DNA from: Bacteroidales bacterium | GTDB taxonomy: Bacteria; Bacteroidota; Bacteroidia; Bacteroidales; VadinHA17 | Length of the DNA stretch: 9,595 nucleotides | Direction of reading: 5' to 3' | NCBI GenBank assembly: GCA_003518245.1 | Contig: DOZA01000273.1 | Coordinates: 1 to 9,595, forward strand | Program-made: the position numbers and the translations under genes | Notes under the pieces: generated by a model | The model's database searches: none | Told to the model about the DNA's origin: nothing | The model's input: the letters and a program-made list of their open reading frames with translations, nothing else | Shown: piece by piece, positions 1 to 7,585 of the stretch | Position numbering within the stretch: the first letter of the stretch is position 1 | How the letters are laid out: every line of letters begins with the position of its first letter

Positions 1-490
1 CTTTATAAGGCTCAGGTGGGCGGAGTGATCTTAATTTAGCTGCAACATGACCTATCAGTTGTTTATCCATACTGGTAAGTGTAATAACCGGGTTACTTCT
101 TCTCTCAGTTTTAGTTTCCACTTTCACTTCCTCCGGTAGCTCAATAATAATATCATGTGACAGTCCTACACTAAGCTCCAGTATCTGGCCGTTTGCCTCA
201 GCACGGTAACCAACACCTACCAGTTCAAGTTGCTTTTTATATCCTTCAGAAACACCTACCACAGCATTATTTATCAAGGCCCTGTACAAACCATGTAATG
301 ATTTATGCTTTTTTGACTCAGTAGGACGTTTTACATTGACCGTGTTTCCTTCTACTTCCACCAATATCTCTTTATCAACATCAACTGATAATTCACCCAA
401 TGGGCCTTTCAGCTTTACTATATTATCATCAGTTACTTCAACTGTTACTCCTGATGGAAGGTCTACCGGCAGATTTCCTATTCGTGACAT
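1..490 (-). CDS. rplF: 50S ribosomal protein L6, 3' end cut off by window
   Basis: Large-subunit protein L6, which sits near the sarcin-ricin loop and the factor-binding site of the 50S subunit. Translation from the ATG at 490-488 gives an open frame of 163 codons to the window edge. It begins MSRIGNLPVDLPSGV and ends at the conserved C-terminal motif RSLRPPEPYK. L6 is usually about 180 residues, so some 15-20 residues (the basic tail after PPEPYK) lie outside. The two repeated L6 domains are visible: residues 1 to about 80 (KLKGPLGELS near 27-36) and about 83 onward (GYKKQLELVGVGYRAE). It follows rpsH by 17 bases. That gap contains a purine-rich GAGGA about nine bases before the ATG, one of only two Shine-Dalgarno-like sites in the cluster. 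The identification is secure. Confidence 0.96.
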   Translation of the reverse strand, partial: MSRIGNLPVDLPSGVTVEVTDDNIVKLKGPLGELSVDVDKEILVEVEGNTVNVKRPTESKKHKSLHGLYRALINNAVVGVSEGYKKQLELVGVGYRAEANGQILELSVGLSHDIIIELPEEVKVETKTERRSNPVITLTSMDKQLIGHVAAKLRSLRPPEPYK

Positions 491-507
491 TTTAAATTAT
501 CCTCTTT

Positions 508-903
508 TTAGTAAACATAACACAATACTTCACCACCAATTTTCTCTTTCCTGGCTTCTTTATCTGTCATAACTCCTTTCGATGTTGACAGTATAGCTAT
601 TCCCAGTCCGTTAAGAACCCGTGGTAATTCATTTACACTGGCATATTTTCTTAAGCCAGGGCGGCTTATTCTTTCAAGCGCCTTAATAGTTGACAAATTA
701 CTCCCGGGATGATATTTTAGAGCAATTTTAATATTACCCTGTACACCATCATCATCATATTTATAACTCAGGATATAACCCTTGTCATATAAAATCTTAG
801 TAATATCCTTCTTCAGATTGGATGCAGGAATTTTCACCACTTTATGCCCGGCTTTAATAGCATTCCTTATTCGCGTGAGATAATCTGCAATTGGATCAGT
901 CAT
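508..903 (-). CDS. rpsH: 30S ribosomal protein S8
   Basis: S8 is a primary 16S rRNA-binding protein of the 30S platform. In Escherichia coli it also represses the spc operon at the rplE start. The 131-residue length is normal. The start [15 protein letters not shown] is the family N-terminus. The C-terminal RNA-binding signature is present at residues 106-131 ([13 protein letters not shown], then GGEVLCYVY), preceded by [10 protein letters not shown]. The start is fixed by the conserved N-terminus. The 28-base gap from rpsN is almost pure A/T (AATTAATATATT and A runs) with no Shine-Dalgarno motif, which is typical of Bacteroidota leaders. Nothing is missing or unusual in the protein. Confidence 0.97.
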   Translation of the reverse strand: MTDPIADYLTRIRNAIKAGHKVVKIPASNLKKDITKILYDKGYILSYKYDDDGVQGNIKIALKYHPGSNLSTIKALERISRPGLRKYASVNELPRVLNGLGIAILSTSKGVMTDKEARKEKIGGEVLCYVY

Positions 904-931
904 TATTTCTTATTTTTTAATATATTAATTA

Positions 932-1201
932 TTACCAGCTGGCTTTTTTTACGCCAGGAATAAGACCCTGCGAAGCCATTTCCCTGAATGTAATACGGCT
1001 AATTCCAAACTGTCTCATATATCCTCTTGGTCGGCCCGTGATCCTGCAACGGTTATGCAGGCGTATAGGGTTTGAGTTACGTGGCAAACGGCTAAGTCCT
1101 ACATAATCGCCTTCAGCTTTAAATCTGGCTCTCCTGGCTTCGTATTTCTTAACAAGCTTAGCACGTTTAACTTCTCGGGCTTTCATTGATTCTTTAGCCA
1201 T
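932..1201 (-). CDS. rpsN: 30S ribosomal protein S14, zinc-free type
   Basis: S14 binds the 30S head next to S3 and S10 and is needed late in subunit assembly. The product has 89 residues with the family core [11 protein letters not shown] at 51-61 followed by GISRITFRE at 67-74. It has a single cysteine (Cys52), so the CxxC...CxxC zinc ribbon of the short S14 form is absent. This is the long zinc-independent version. It begins [13 protein letters not shown] and is strongly basic throughout, consistent with rRNA contact. It starts six bases after the rplE stop and is followed by rpsH. There is no Shine-Dalgarno motif before the ATG. Confidence 0.97.
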   Translation of the reverse strand: MAKESMKAREVKRAKLVKKYEARRARFKAEGDYVGLSRLPRNSNPIRLHNRCRITGRPRGYMRQFGISRITFREMASQGLIPGVKKASW

Positions 1202-1207
1202 AATCTA

Positions 1208-1759
1208 TCAGTTTTTATTTGTTTTAAATGGCAGGCCATAATGACGTAGTAAAGCAAATCCTTCCTCATCAGTGTTAGCTGATGTAACAAAAGTTATCTG
1301 CAATCCCATTATTTTTACCACTTTATCAATATCAATTTCAGGGAAAATTATCTGTTCGGTTATTCCAAGTGTATAGTTCCCCCTGCCATCAAGTTTACTG
1401 CTTATCCCTTTAAAGTCGCGAATACGTGGTAAAGCAACCCGTATCAGTCTTTCAAGGAATTCGTACATTCTTTCTCTCCTGAGGGTTGTCATAACACCAA
1501 TAGGCATATTCTTTCTCAGCTTGAAGTTTGATATGTCCTTGGTTGAAAAAGTCTGAACAGCTTTTTGTCCTGAGATTGTTGTTATTTCTTCAGCACCAAC
1601 TTCGATGAGTTTTTTATCAGCAATAGCCTGACCTAGACCCTGGTTGATAATTATTTTTTCAAGGCGTGGAACCTGCATAACGGTTTTATAACCAAACTCC
1701 TTCATAAGAGCAGGAACAATCTCTTCCTTGTACTTCTTTTGCAATGCTGGCGTATACAT
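1208..1759 (-). CDS. rplE: 50S ribosomal protein L5
   Basis: L5 binds 5S rRNA and forms the central protuberance and an intersubunit bridge to the 30S head. The 183-residue length is normal. Recognised blocks are [15 protein letters not shown] (10-24), [14 protein letters not shown] (30-43), [19 protein letters not shown] (64-82), [12 protein letters not shown] (94-105), PRIRDF (111-116), DGRGNYTLG (124-132) and EQIIFPEI (135-142). Its ATG shares one base with the rplX stop (TAATG), so translation is probably coupled. A purine-rich AGGAGAGGAG lies about eight bases before the ATG, but it also encodes the conserved C-terminal SGEE of L24, so it may not be selected as a ribosome-binding site. 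In E. coli this start is where S8 represses the operon; I could not identify a matching hairpin here. Confidence 0.97.
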   Translation of the reverse strand: MYTPALQKKYKEEIVPALMKEFGYKTVMQVPRLEKIIINQGLGQAIADKKLIEVGAEEITTISGQKAVQTFSTKDISNFKLRKNMPIGVMTTLRRERMYEFLERLIRVALPRIRDFKGISSKLDGRGNYTLGITEQIIFPEIDIDKVVKIMGLQITFVTSANTDEEGFALLRHYGLPFKTNKN

Positions 1760-2082
1760 TATTTGATCTCCTCTCCTGATTTTTTTGAATACCGGACAAG
1801 TTTTTCATTCTTATTTAATTTCTTGCCCACACGTGTACCCTCGCCCGAAGCAGGATCTACTAACATAAGATTTGAAATATGTATAGTGGCTTCTTTTTTT
1901 ATTATGCCACCCTGGGGGGTCTGGGCATTAGGTTTTGTATGTTTTGAAACGAGGTTGACACCTTCAACTATTGCCCTTTTCTTTTTTCTGTCCAGTTCCA
2001 GTATGCGGCCTTTTTGTCCTTTGGACTCACCTGTTATTACTACAACAGTATCTCCCTTCTTTATATGTAGTTTTTCTTGCAT
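1759..2082 (-). CDS. rplX: 50S ribosomal protein L24
   Basis: L24 is an assembly-initiator protein of the 50S subunit near the exit tunnel. It carries a KOW motif at residues 8-27 ([20 protein letters not shown]), then VEGVN at 39-43, PQGGI at 56-60 and ISNLMLVDP at 69-77. The frame is open upstream to an ATG at 2124, but that start would overlap rplN by 29 bases and add 14 residues not found in the family. The ATG at 2082-2080 gives [11 protein letters not shown] and 107 residues, the expected N-terminus and length, with 13 bases after the rplN stop. I therefore chose it. The stop shares a base with the rplE start. No Shine-Dalgarno motif is seen. Confidence 0.94.
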   Translation of the reverse strand: MQEKLHIKKGDTVVVITGESKGQKGRILELDRKKKRAIVEGVNLVSKHTKPNAQTPQGGIIKKEATIHISNLMLVDPASGEGTRVGKKLNKNEKLVRYSKKSGEEIK

Positions 2083-2095
2083 CGTTCTTACTTTA

Positions 2096-2461
2096 TTATA
2101 ACACTTCAGGTGCCAGTGATACAATCTTCATATATTTTTCACGTAATTCTCTGGCTACCGGGCCGAAAATACGTGTACCCCGGACTTCATCCAGGTTATT
2201 AAGTAACACAACTGCATTATCGTCAAAACGAATATAGGAACCATCAGCCCTGCGTATTTCCTTGTTAGTTCTGACTACTACAGCCTTAGAAACCATTCCT
2301 TTTTTTGCTTCTCCCGAGGGTATAGCACTTTTTACTGTAATTACTACCTTATCACCGATAGTTGCATATTTTTTTCTGCTACCACCAAGCACTCTTATTA
2401 CCAGTACTTCTTTGGCCCCGGTATTATCGGCTACAGCTAATCTACTTTCCTGTTGTACCAT
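2096..2461 (-). CDS. rplN: 50S ribosomal protein L14
   Basis: L14 lies at the subunit interface of the 50S subunit, contacts L19, and forms bridges to 16S rRNA. The 121-residue length is typical of the family. Motifs are DNTGAKEV at 12-19, the L14 signature region around KAVVVRT (59-65) with [16 protein letters not shown] at 71-86, [13 protein letters not shown] at 95-107 and the C-terminal LAPEVL. It starts two bases after the rpsQ stop, consistent with coupled translation in the spc segment. The start is unambiguous because MVQQESRL is the family N-terminus. Confidence 0.97.
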   Translation of the reverse strand: MVQQESRLAVADNTGAKEVLVIRVLGGSRKKYATIGDKVVITVKSAIPSGEAKKGMVSKAVVVRTNKEIRRADGSYIRFDDNAVVLLNNLDEVRGTRIFGPVARELREKYMKIVSLAPEVL

Positions 2462-2463
2462 AA

Positions 2464-2718
2464 TTACTTAACTCTTTCGATTACTTCTACCAAACGCCAG
2501 GATTTTCTCTTACTCAGAGGCCTGGTTTCCATTATTCGCACCGTATCACCAATGTTACAGGTATTCTCCTCATCATGAGCAAGAAGTTTCCTGGTTTTGT
2601 TCACAAACTTACCGTAAACAGGATGTTTAACTTTCCTTTTTACGGCCACGGTAATTGACTTGTCCATTTTATTACTGACAACAATACCTGTACGTTCTTT
2701 TCTTAGATTTCTTTCCAT
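2464..2718 (-). CDS. rpsQ: 30S ribosomal protein S17
   Basis: S17 is a primary 16S rRNA-binding protein of the 30S body with an OB fold. The blocks [11 protein letters not shown] (11-21), HPVYGK (32-37), HDE (48-50) and [15 protein letters not shown] (56-70) are all characteristic. The ATG at 2718-2716 gives [11 protein letters not shown] and 84 residues, the usual Bacteroidota N-terminus. A GTG three codons upstream (2727-2725) would overlap the rpmC TAG by one base and add only MST, so it is possible but less likely. It is followed two bases later by rplN. Either start leaves function unchanged. Confidence 0.95.
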   Translation of the reverse strand: MERNLRKERTGIVVSNKMDKSITVAVKRKVKHPVYGKFVNKTRKLLAHDEENTCNIGDTVRIMETRPLSKRKSWRLVEVIERVK

Positions 2719-2726
2719 TGTTGACA

Positions 2727-2933
2727 CTAGCTATTTTGTTTTTCATTCAATTCCCTATTGCGCAATTCAGTAAGCAGTTTTGCTATATTACCCCTTGTCT
2801 CCTTTATCTTATTGGGGTTATCAAGTGGTGTAATAGCATGGTTAAGCTTCATGCGCACTAGTGATGTTTTCTCATTATCAACCCTTTCAATGATTTCCTG
2901 AGTTGTTAATTCTCTTATTTCTGAAGTTTTCAT
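2727..2933 (-). CDS. rpmC: 50S ribosomal protein L29
   Basis: L29 is a small helical protein at the polypeptide exit site of the 50S subunit beside L23, where it forms part of the docking surface for nascent-chain factors. The 68-residue product shows the expected helical hairpin. An N-terminal helix ([16 protein letters not shown], 3-18) leads to the family core at 39-61, with NPNKIKETR and then [15 protein letters not shown]. It lies 12 bases after rplP and 8 bases before the preferred rpsQ start. Small size and low complexity make sequence evidence thinner than for its neighbours, but its place between rplP and rpsQ is diagnostic. Confidence 0.95.
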   Translation of the reverse strand: MKTSEIRELTTQEIIERVDNEKTSLVRMKLNHAITPLDNPNKIKETRGNIAKLLTELRNRELNEKQNS

Positions 2934-2945
2934 GTCACTACATCT

Positions 2946-3368
2946 TTATTCTTGAACATAATCATACCTTACTACAAATTTGGTAGTAATAGGTAATTTT
3001 TGTGCACCGAGGCTTAAAGCTTTCCTGGCTACTTCAAATGGTACACCTTCACATTCCATTATTATCCTGCCCGGAGTAACGGGTGCCACAAATCCTTCAG
3101 GAGCGCCTTTACCTTTACCCATTCTTACTTCGGCAGGTTTCTTTGTGATAGGCTTATCAGGGAAGATGCGTATCCATAACTGTCCTTCACGTTTCATATG
3201 ACGTGTAACAGCCTGACGAGCAGCCTCTATCTGCCTGCCTGTTATCCAAGAAGACTCAAGCGCTTTAATGCCAAAGGATCCGAAAGCAAGCTGGTTGCCC
3301 CTCTGGGCATTCCCTTTCATTCTTCCTTTCTGGCGCCTTCTGTATTTTGTTTTCTTAGGTTGTAACAT
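2946..3368 (-). CDS. rplP: 50S ribosomal protein L16
   Basis: L16 binds near the peptidyl-transferase centre and the A-site tRNA elbow and is required late in 50S maturation. The 140-residue length is normal. Motifs in order are [18 protein letters not shown] (2-19), the RQIEAARQA helix (45-53), WIRIFPDKP (65-73), RMGKGKG (82-88) and [10 protein letters not shown] (109-118). RMGKGKG contains the arginine region that is hydroxylated in E. coli L16; whether that occurs here is unknown. It is separated from rpsC by 58 bases, the widest gap in the cluster, with an A-rich stretch just before the ATG and no clear Shine-Dalgarno motif. Confidence 0.97.
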   Translation of the reverse strand: MLQPKKTKYRRRQKGRMKGNAQRGNQLAFGSFGIKALESSWITGRQIEAARQAVTRHMKREGQLWIRIFPDKPITKKPAEVRMGKGKGAPEGFVAPVTPGRIIMECEGVPFEVARKALSLGAQKLPITTKFVVRYDYVQE

Positions 3369-3426
3369 TTTCTTTCTATCTTAAAATATTGTATTCGTAT
3401 GTTCCTGCTCCCTTTGTCTTTCGTCT

Positions 3427-4131
3427 TTATTTTCTCCTTTTCCTCATACCGGATCCCCTTCCTGCCTTCTGACTTTTCATAGCTATATCCGGGGAAAGAT
3501 CACGCTTGCCATAAACTTCACCATTGCATATCCACACTTTAATACCTATTAATCCCACTTTTGTAAGAGCTTCGGCGAGGGCATAATCAATGTCAGCCCT
3601 GAAAGTATGGAGAGGTATACGTCCTTCCTTATAAGTTTCGTTCCTGGCCATTTCGGCACCACCCAGGCGACCTGAGATTAGTACTTTTATACCTTCTGCT
3701 CCCATTCTCATTGTAGAGGCAATAGCCATTTTTATTGCACGACGGTAGGATATTTTACCTTCAACCTGGCGTGCTATATTATTAGCTACTATAGTAGCAT
3801 CAAGCTCAGGGCGTTTAACCTCGAAGATATTTATCTGTACTTCCTTTTTTGTTATCTTCTTTAATTCTTCCTTCAGCTTATCAACTTCCTGTCCTCCTTT
3901 CCCGATAATGATACCGGGGCGGGCAGTATTAACAGTAACGGTAATAAGCTTGAGCGTTCTCTCAATAATAATTTTTGATATACTGGCTTTTGCCAGCCTG
4001 GCATTAAGGTATTCTCTTATCCTGGTATCTTCAACCAGTTTACCTGAGAAATCTTTACCGCCATACCAGTTTGAATCCCAGCCTTTAATAATGCCCAGCC
4101 TGTTACCTATCGGATTAACTTTTTGTCCCAT
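3427..4131 (-). CDS. rpsC: 30S ribosomal protein S3
   Basis: S3 lies at the mRNA entry channel of the 30S head, with S4 and S5, and takes part in unwinding mRNA. The 234-residue product opens with [13 protein letters not shown]. It carries a type II KH domain whose GxxG loop is GKGG at 77-80 (within [16 protein letters not shown]). The C-terminal S3 domain follows, with [11 protein letters not shown] (153-163), [14 protein letters not shown] (170-183) and GIKVWI (196-201). The tail after residue 215 is short and basic, ending GMRKRRK. Bacteroidota S3 tails vary in length, so this is not a truncation. It begins five bases after rplV. Confidence 0.97.
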   Translation of the reverse strand: MGQKVNPIGNRLGIIKGWDSNWYGGKDFSGKLVEDTRIREYLNARLAKASISKIIIERTLKLITVTVNTARPGIIIGKGGQEVDKLKEELKKITKKEVQINIFEVKRPELDATIVANNIARQVEGKISYRRAIKMAIASTMRMGAEGIKVLISGRLGGAEMARNETYKEGRIPLHTFRADIDYALAEALTKVGLIGIKVWICNGEVYGKRDLSPDIAMKSQKAGRGSGMRKRRK

Positions 4132-4136
4132 CTATA

Positions 4137-4559
4137 TTAGTTTGATGTATTTTCTATTTCTTCCTTATTTAAACTATCAAGAATAAGGGTTACATGATTG
4201 GATCTTTTTCTTATCCTGTATGCACGACCCTGAGGAGCTGTTTGTAATCTTTTTAATGTCCGCCCCTGATCAACAAACGCCTCCCTGACATATAGATTAC
4301 TTTCTTCAATACGTACTCCTTCATTCTTAGCCTGCCAGTTGGCAATAGCTGAAAGTAGAAGCTTTTCCACTTTACGCGAAGCTTCTTTGGAGCTGTACTT
4401 AAGTATATCAAGGGCTTTGTTAACCTCCTTACCTTTGATCATATCGGTAACCAGCCTCATCTTACGTGGCGAGGTAGGGCAATTTCTCAGTACTGCCTGA
4501 TATGTTTTCATTTTCTCCTCTTTACGCTTTTCAGCTGAAATTCTTTTTCTTGCACCCAT
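4137..4559 (-). CDS. rplV: 50S ribosomal protein L22
   Basis: L22 spans the 50S subunit and sends a beta-hairpin into the exit tunnel, where it meets L4 at the constriction. The N-terminus [15 protein letters not shown] is the extended form I associate with Bacteroidota L22. The conserved [10 protein letters not shown] follows at 28-37, with [11 protein letters not shown] at 65-75. The tunnel hairpin is at about 100-120 and ends [12 protein letters not shown] (111-122). I see no insertion or deletion in the hairpin of the kind known from macrolide-resistant mutants. A C-terminal tail (about 127-140, acidic and polar) extends a little beyond the core. The ATG at 4559 was kept over an internal ATG at codon 17 because the N-terminal block is conserved. 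Confidence 0.96.
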   Translation of the reverse strand: MGARKRISAEKRKEEKMKTYQAVLRNCPTSPRKMRLVTDMIKGKEVNKALDILKYSSKEASRKVEKLLLSAIANWQAKNEGVRIEESNLYVREAFVDQGRTLKRLQTAPQGRAYRIRKRSNHVTLILDSLNKEEIENTSN

Positions 4560-4591
4560 GTCACAGGTTTTTTTATCTTATCAAATATTTT

Positions 4592-4858
4592 TTATCTCTG
4601 CTTACCACCATGTCCCCTGAAAGTACGGGTAGGAGCAAATTCACCCAGCTTATGACCTACCATATTTTCAGTTATATACACAGGGATAAATTTATTACCA
4701 TTATGAACAGCAATGGTATGACCGACAAAATCCGGTGATATCACCGATCGGCGTGACCAGGTTTTAATTACTGTCTTTTTACCTGTGTCGTTCATCTCCA
4801 TCACTCTTTTTTCAAGTTTGAAGTCGATAAACGGGCCTTTTTTAATAGATCTGCTCAT
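4592..4858 (-). CDS. rpsS: 30S ribosomal protein S19
   Basis: S19 sits on the 30S head, pairs with S13, and contributes to bridges with the 50S central protuberance. The 88-residue length is normal. It starts [12 protein letters not shown], has KTWSRRSVI at 32-40, and carries the S19 signature at 66-83 ([18 protein letters not shown]), followed by GGKQR. It follows rplB by 10 bases. The 32-base gap before rplV is A/T-rich with two A runs and no recognisable promoter or terminator. The start is fixed by the conserved N-terminus. Confidence 0.97.
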   Translation of the reverse strand: MSRSIKKGPFIDFKLEKRVMEMNDTGKKTVIKTWSRRSVISPDFVGHTIAVHNGNKFIPVYITENMVGHKLGEFAPTRTFRGHGGKQR

Positions 4859-4868
4859 ATTAAATCAA

Positions 4869-5693
4869 TTATTTTTTCCTTCTTTCAATAATATATTTGT
4901 TGGAATATTTCTTTTTGCTCCTTGTCTGGTATCCTTTTGCAGGTAAGCCTGTTCGTGAACGTGGGTGACCACCCGAAGCGCGTCCTTCACCTCCACCCAT
5001 TGGATGATCAACCGGGTTCATAGCCACACCTCTTGTTCTTGGACGACGGCCAAGCCATCTGCTTCGACCTGCCTTACCTGATACTTCAAGTATATGATCA
5101 GGATTAGATACTGTTCCTACTGTAGCCCTGCATTTAACGAGAATCATCCTGGTCTCGCCCGATGGCAGTTTAACAGTAGCATATTTCCCTTCTCTTGCAA
5201 CCAGCTGCGCATATGATCCGGCACTTCTGGCCAATGCTCCACCTTTACCGGGCTTGATTTCAATATTATGAATAATGGTACCCAGTGGTATTTCCGACAG
5301 TGGTAAACAATTGCCAACCTCTGGTGCCACACCCTTACCGGAAATAATGGTCTGCCCAACCTGTAATCCCTGAGGAGCAATAATATATCTCTTCTCACCG
5401 TCTTCATAAAAAAGTAGAGCTATCCTTGAAGAACGGTTGGGATCATATTCTATTGACTTAACTGTTGCTTTAATACTGTCCTTATCACGCAAGAAATCAA
5501 TTACACGGTACCTTTTCTTATGACCACCACCTATGTATCTCATGGTCATACGCCCACTGCTGTTACGTCCTCCTGTTTTCTTGTAAGAACGGAGCAGTGA
5601 TTTTTCAGGTTTAGTACTCATGATAGTCTCACGTGCGCTGATTACTTTATGTCTCTGCCCTGGTGTTACAGGTTTTATCTTCCTTACTGCCAT
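4869..5693 (-). CDS. rplB: 50S ribosomal protein L2
   Basis: L2 is one of the most conserved 50S proteins, required for subunit association and for the architecture of the peptidyl-transferase centre. The 274-residue product has the N-terminal RNA-binding OB-fold domain ([10 protein letters not shown] at 41-50, [13 protein letters not shown] at 81-93) and the SH3-like domain (GQTIISGKG at 113-121, [14 protein letters not shown] at 147-160). The C-terminal signature [13 protein letters not shown] is at 226-238. His230 corresponds to the E. coli histidine (His229) studied for peptidyl-transferase function. The C-terminus is rich in lysine and arginine. It lies 8 bases after the rplW stop and 10 bases before rpsS. 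Confidence 0.98.
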   Translation of the reverse strand: MAVRKIKPVTPGQRHKVISARETIMSTKPEKSLLRSYKKTGGRNSSGRMTMRYIGGGHKKRYRVIDFLRDKDSIKATVKSIEYDPNRSSRIALLFYEDGEKRYIIAPQGLQVGQTIISGKGVAPEVGNCLPLSEIPLGTIIHNIEIKPGKGGALARSAGSYAQLVAREGKYATVKLPSGETRMILVKCRATVGTVSNPDHILEVSGKAGRSRWLGRRPRTRGVAMNPVDHPMGGGEGRASGGHPRSRTGLPAKGYQTRSKKKYSNKYIIERRKK

Positions 5694-5701
5694 AATCTAA
5701 G

Positions 5702-5992
5702 TTATATATTGCTATAAAAATCAATTGTATCGCCCTTGGCCACTGTTATTATAGCCTTCTTAATAACAGCTGTCCTTCCAGACATTATACCTGATTTTGT
5801 ATATCGCACTTTTCTTTTGCCATTGTAAATCATTGTCTTTACCGATTCCACGGTAACTCCATACATTTGCTCAACGGCATTCTTAATCTGTATCTTATTT
5901 GCATCCCTGTCAACTATGAAGCCATAGCGATTATATTTGTCGCCCTGGTCTGTCATCTTTTCTGTTACAATCGGCTTCAGTAAAATATCCAT
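5702..5992 (-). CDS. rplW: 50S ribosomal protein L23
   Basis: L23 is at the polypeptide exit site and is the docking point for trigger factor and the signal recognition particle. The open frame extends up to 6052, but that start would overlap rplD by 47 bases and add 20 unrelated residues. The ATG at 5992-5990 gives MDILLKPIVTEKMTDQ, the normal L23 N-terminus, and 96 residues, so it was chosen. Motifs are PIVTEK (7-12), ANKIQIKNAVEQMYGV (31-46) and KKAIITV (78-84), with the Bacteroidota-type C-terminus GDTIDFYSNI. It begins 13 bases after the rplD stop with no Shine-Dalgarno motif. Confidence 0.95.
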   Translation of the reverse strand: MDILLKPIVTEKMTDQGDKYNRYGFIVDRDANKIQIKNAVEQMYGVTVESVKTMIYNGKRKVRYTKSGIMSGRTAVIKKAIITVAKGDTIDFYSNI

Positions 5993-6005
5993 TACTAAAA
6001 GTTTT

Positions 6006-6635
6006 CTAGTTTTTAAATGTTGAATGCAAAACGTCAACTGCACTCTCGACAAGTATGAGGACCGAAGCCTTAGTGATTATGTAAGTGTTTAGCTCTTCGC
6101 TAGTTACAACTTCGATACCCTTCAAATTTCGAGATGACAAATATACATTTTTATTTTGTTCCGGAAAAACTATCAGTGATTTTTTGCCTGCCACGTTCAG
6201 GTTATCGCCAAGCCTGACTAGTTCCCTGGTTTTTGGTTCTTCAAAGCTAAAATTTTCCAGAACGATAATATTTTTCGATTTTGCCTTATATGAAAGAGCT
6301 GATTTCCTGGCCAGTTGCTTTATCTTTTTGTTAAGCTTGAAGCCATAGTATCTGGGTCTTGGTCCAAAAGCACGTCCACCGCCCCTGAAAATAGGGTTCT
6401 TTATATCACCAAAACGTGCCGTACCGGTACCTTTCTGTCTTTTAATCTTGCGCGTACTGCCCACTATTTCACCTCTTTCTTTGGTTTTGTGTGTGCCCTG
6501 CCTGTTACTGGCCATATACTGTCTTGTATCAAGGTATATGGCATGGTCATTGGGCTCAATACCAAATATTGAATCATCGAGAGTTACTTTCCTACCGGTA
6601 TCTTTTCCTTCTTTATCTAATACTGCTATTTTCAT
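6006..6635 (-). CDS. rplD: 50S ribosomal protein L4
   Basis: L4 has a globular domain on the 50S surface and a long loop that reaches the exit-tunnel constriction beside L22. In E. coli it also represses its own S10 operon. The 209-residue product shows the loop at about 42-100, containing RQKGTGTAR (66-74) and [11 protein letters not shown] (85-95), followed by LARKSALS (108-115). The C-terminal half (about 120-209) is the Rossmann-like globular part and is more diverged. Its ATG shares one base with the rplC stop (TAATG), implying coupled translation. The S10 leader used for L4 control in E. coli is not present upstream of rpsJ here. Confidence 0.96.
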   Translation of the reverse strand: MKIAVLDKEGKDTGRKVTLDDSIFGIEPNDHAIYLDTRQYMASNRQGTHKTKERGEIVGSTRKIKRQKGTGTARFGDIKNPIFRGGGRAFGPRPRYYGFKLNKKIKQLARKSALSYKAKSKNIIVLENFSFEEPKTRELVRLGDNLNVAGKKSLIVFPEQNKNVYLSSRNLKGIEVVTSEELNTYIITKASVLILVESAVDVLHSTFKN

Positions 6636-7255
6636 TACTTTGTAATTATTAAGTAACCACCTTTAGGACCTGGAACGGATCCTTTAACTATCAATAAATT
6701 ACTGTCAGGAATAAGTTTAATAACCCTCAGGCTGATAGCCATTACTTTATTATTTCCTGTGCGTCCGGCCATCCTCATCCCTTTAAACACTTTTGATGGG
6801 TAGGAAGAACCACCCAGTGAACCGGGAGCTCTCTCCCTGTTGTGCTGTCCGTGGGTCTTATCACCTACACCCCTGAAGCCATAACGTTTAACCACTCCCT
6901 GGAATCCTTTTCCTTTCGACCATCCTCTGACATCCAGCCAGGTATCATCGTTAAAAAGGTTGACATCAAGAACATCACCTGTATTATATTTACCCCCTGG
7001 GAACCCGATAAATTCTACAACCATTTTTTTAGGTCCTGTATTTGCTTTTTTAAAGTGTCCTATTTCAGCTTTTGTACTGTTCTTTTCTTTCTTATCGCCA
7101 AAGCCCAGCTGCAGTGCATTATACCCGTCATTTTCTTCAGTCTTGACCTGGGTAACAACACAAGGGCCGGCTTCGATTATGGTACATGGAATATTTTTCC
7201 CGTTTTCATCGAAAACAGAAGTCATTCCAACTTTTTTGCCTATTAATCCCTGCAT
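6635..7255 (-). CDS. rplC: 50S ribosomal protein L3
   Basis: L3 is an early 50S assembly protein with an extension that reaches the peptidyl-transferase centre. The 206-residue product begins [15 protein letters not shown] and has [11 protein letters not shown] at 111-121. The L3 signature at 146-165 reads [20 protein letters not shown], and the C-terminus has [10 protein letters not shown] at 191-200. In E. coli a glutamine in this central loop is methylated by PrmB. Here the equivalent stretch reads GGSSYPSK with no glutamine, so that modification is not expected. It lies 22 bases after rpsJ and overlaps rplD by one base. Confidence 0.97.
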   Translation of the reverse strand: MQGLIGKKVGMTSVFDENGKNIPCTIIEAGPCVVTQVKTEENDGYNALQLGFGDKKEKNSTKAEIGHFKKANTGPKKMVVEFIGFPGGKYNTGDVLDVNLFNDDTWLDVRGWSKGKGFQGVVKRYGFRGVGDKTHGQHNRERAPGSLGGSSYPSKVFKGMRMAGRTGNNKVMAISLRVIKLIPDSNLLIVKGSVPGPKGGYLIITK

Positions 7256-7277
7256 TTTATATTAATCTTTACTGGTT

Positions 7278-7583
7278 TCACACTTTGATTTCAACTTCTA
7301 CGCCGCTTGGCAGCTCTAGCTTCATCAGGGCATCAATAGTTCTCGGTGTTGAGCTGTAAATATCCAGCAGCCTCTTATAACTTGACAGCTGGAACTGCTC
7401 TCTCGATTTTTTGTTCACGAATGTTGCCCTGAGAATGGTAAATACTCTTTTATGGGTCGGCAGTGGTATAGGACCACTTACGACAGCACCAGTAGATTTT
7501 ACCGTCTTTACGATCTTCTCGGCAGATTTATCCACGAGATTATGATCATAAGATTTCAGTTTAATACGAATTTTCTGACTCAT
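7278..7583 (-). CDS. rpsJ: 30S ribosomal protein S10 (NusE)
   Basis: S10 is a 30S head protein that, as NusE, also binds NusB and NusG in transcription antitermination and transcription-translation coupling. The 101-residue length is normal. The signature GPIPLPT is at 37-43, [13 protein letters not shown] at 60-72, and the C-terminal [17 protein letters not shown] at 79-95. It starts two bases after the fusA TAG, so fusA and rpsJ are almost certainly one transcript. There is no room for an S10-operon leader of the E. coli kind. Confidence 0.98.
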   Translation of the reverse strand: MSQKIRIKLKSYDHNLVDKSAEKIVKTVKSTGAVVSGPIPLPTHKRVFTILRATFVNKKSREQFQLSSYKRLLDIYSSTPRTIDALMKLELPSGVEVEIKV

Positions 7584-7585
7584 CT

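Noticed and set aside
2083..2124. Longer start for rplX at 2124
   Set aside because: It would overlap rplN by 29 bases and add 14 residues not in the L24 family; the ATG at 2082 gives the normal N-terminus and length.
2719..2727. GTG start for rpsQ at 2727
   Set aside because: It adds only three residues and overlaps the rpmC stop; the ATG at 2718 matches the family N-terminus. It cannot be fully excluded.
4560..4591. Possible internal promoter in the rpsS-rplV gap (minus-strand TATTTG in an A-rich stretch)
   Set aside because: Spacing does not fit the Bacteroidota -7 consensus TAnnTTTG and there is no partner -33 element; A/T-rich gaps are the norm here.
5144..5407. Second minus-strand open frame inside rplB
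   Set aside because: It lies wholly within the L2 gene in another frame, has no family resemblance, and L2 is intact and highly conserved.
5993..6052. Longer start for rplW at 6052
   Set aside because: It overlaps the rplD coding end by 47 bases and adds 20 residues unlike L23; the ATG at 5992 begins the conserved DILLKPIVTEK block.
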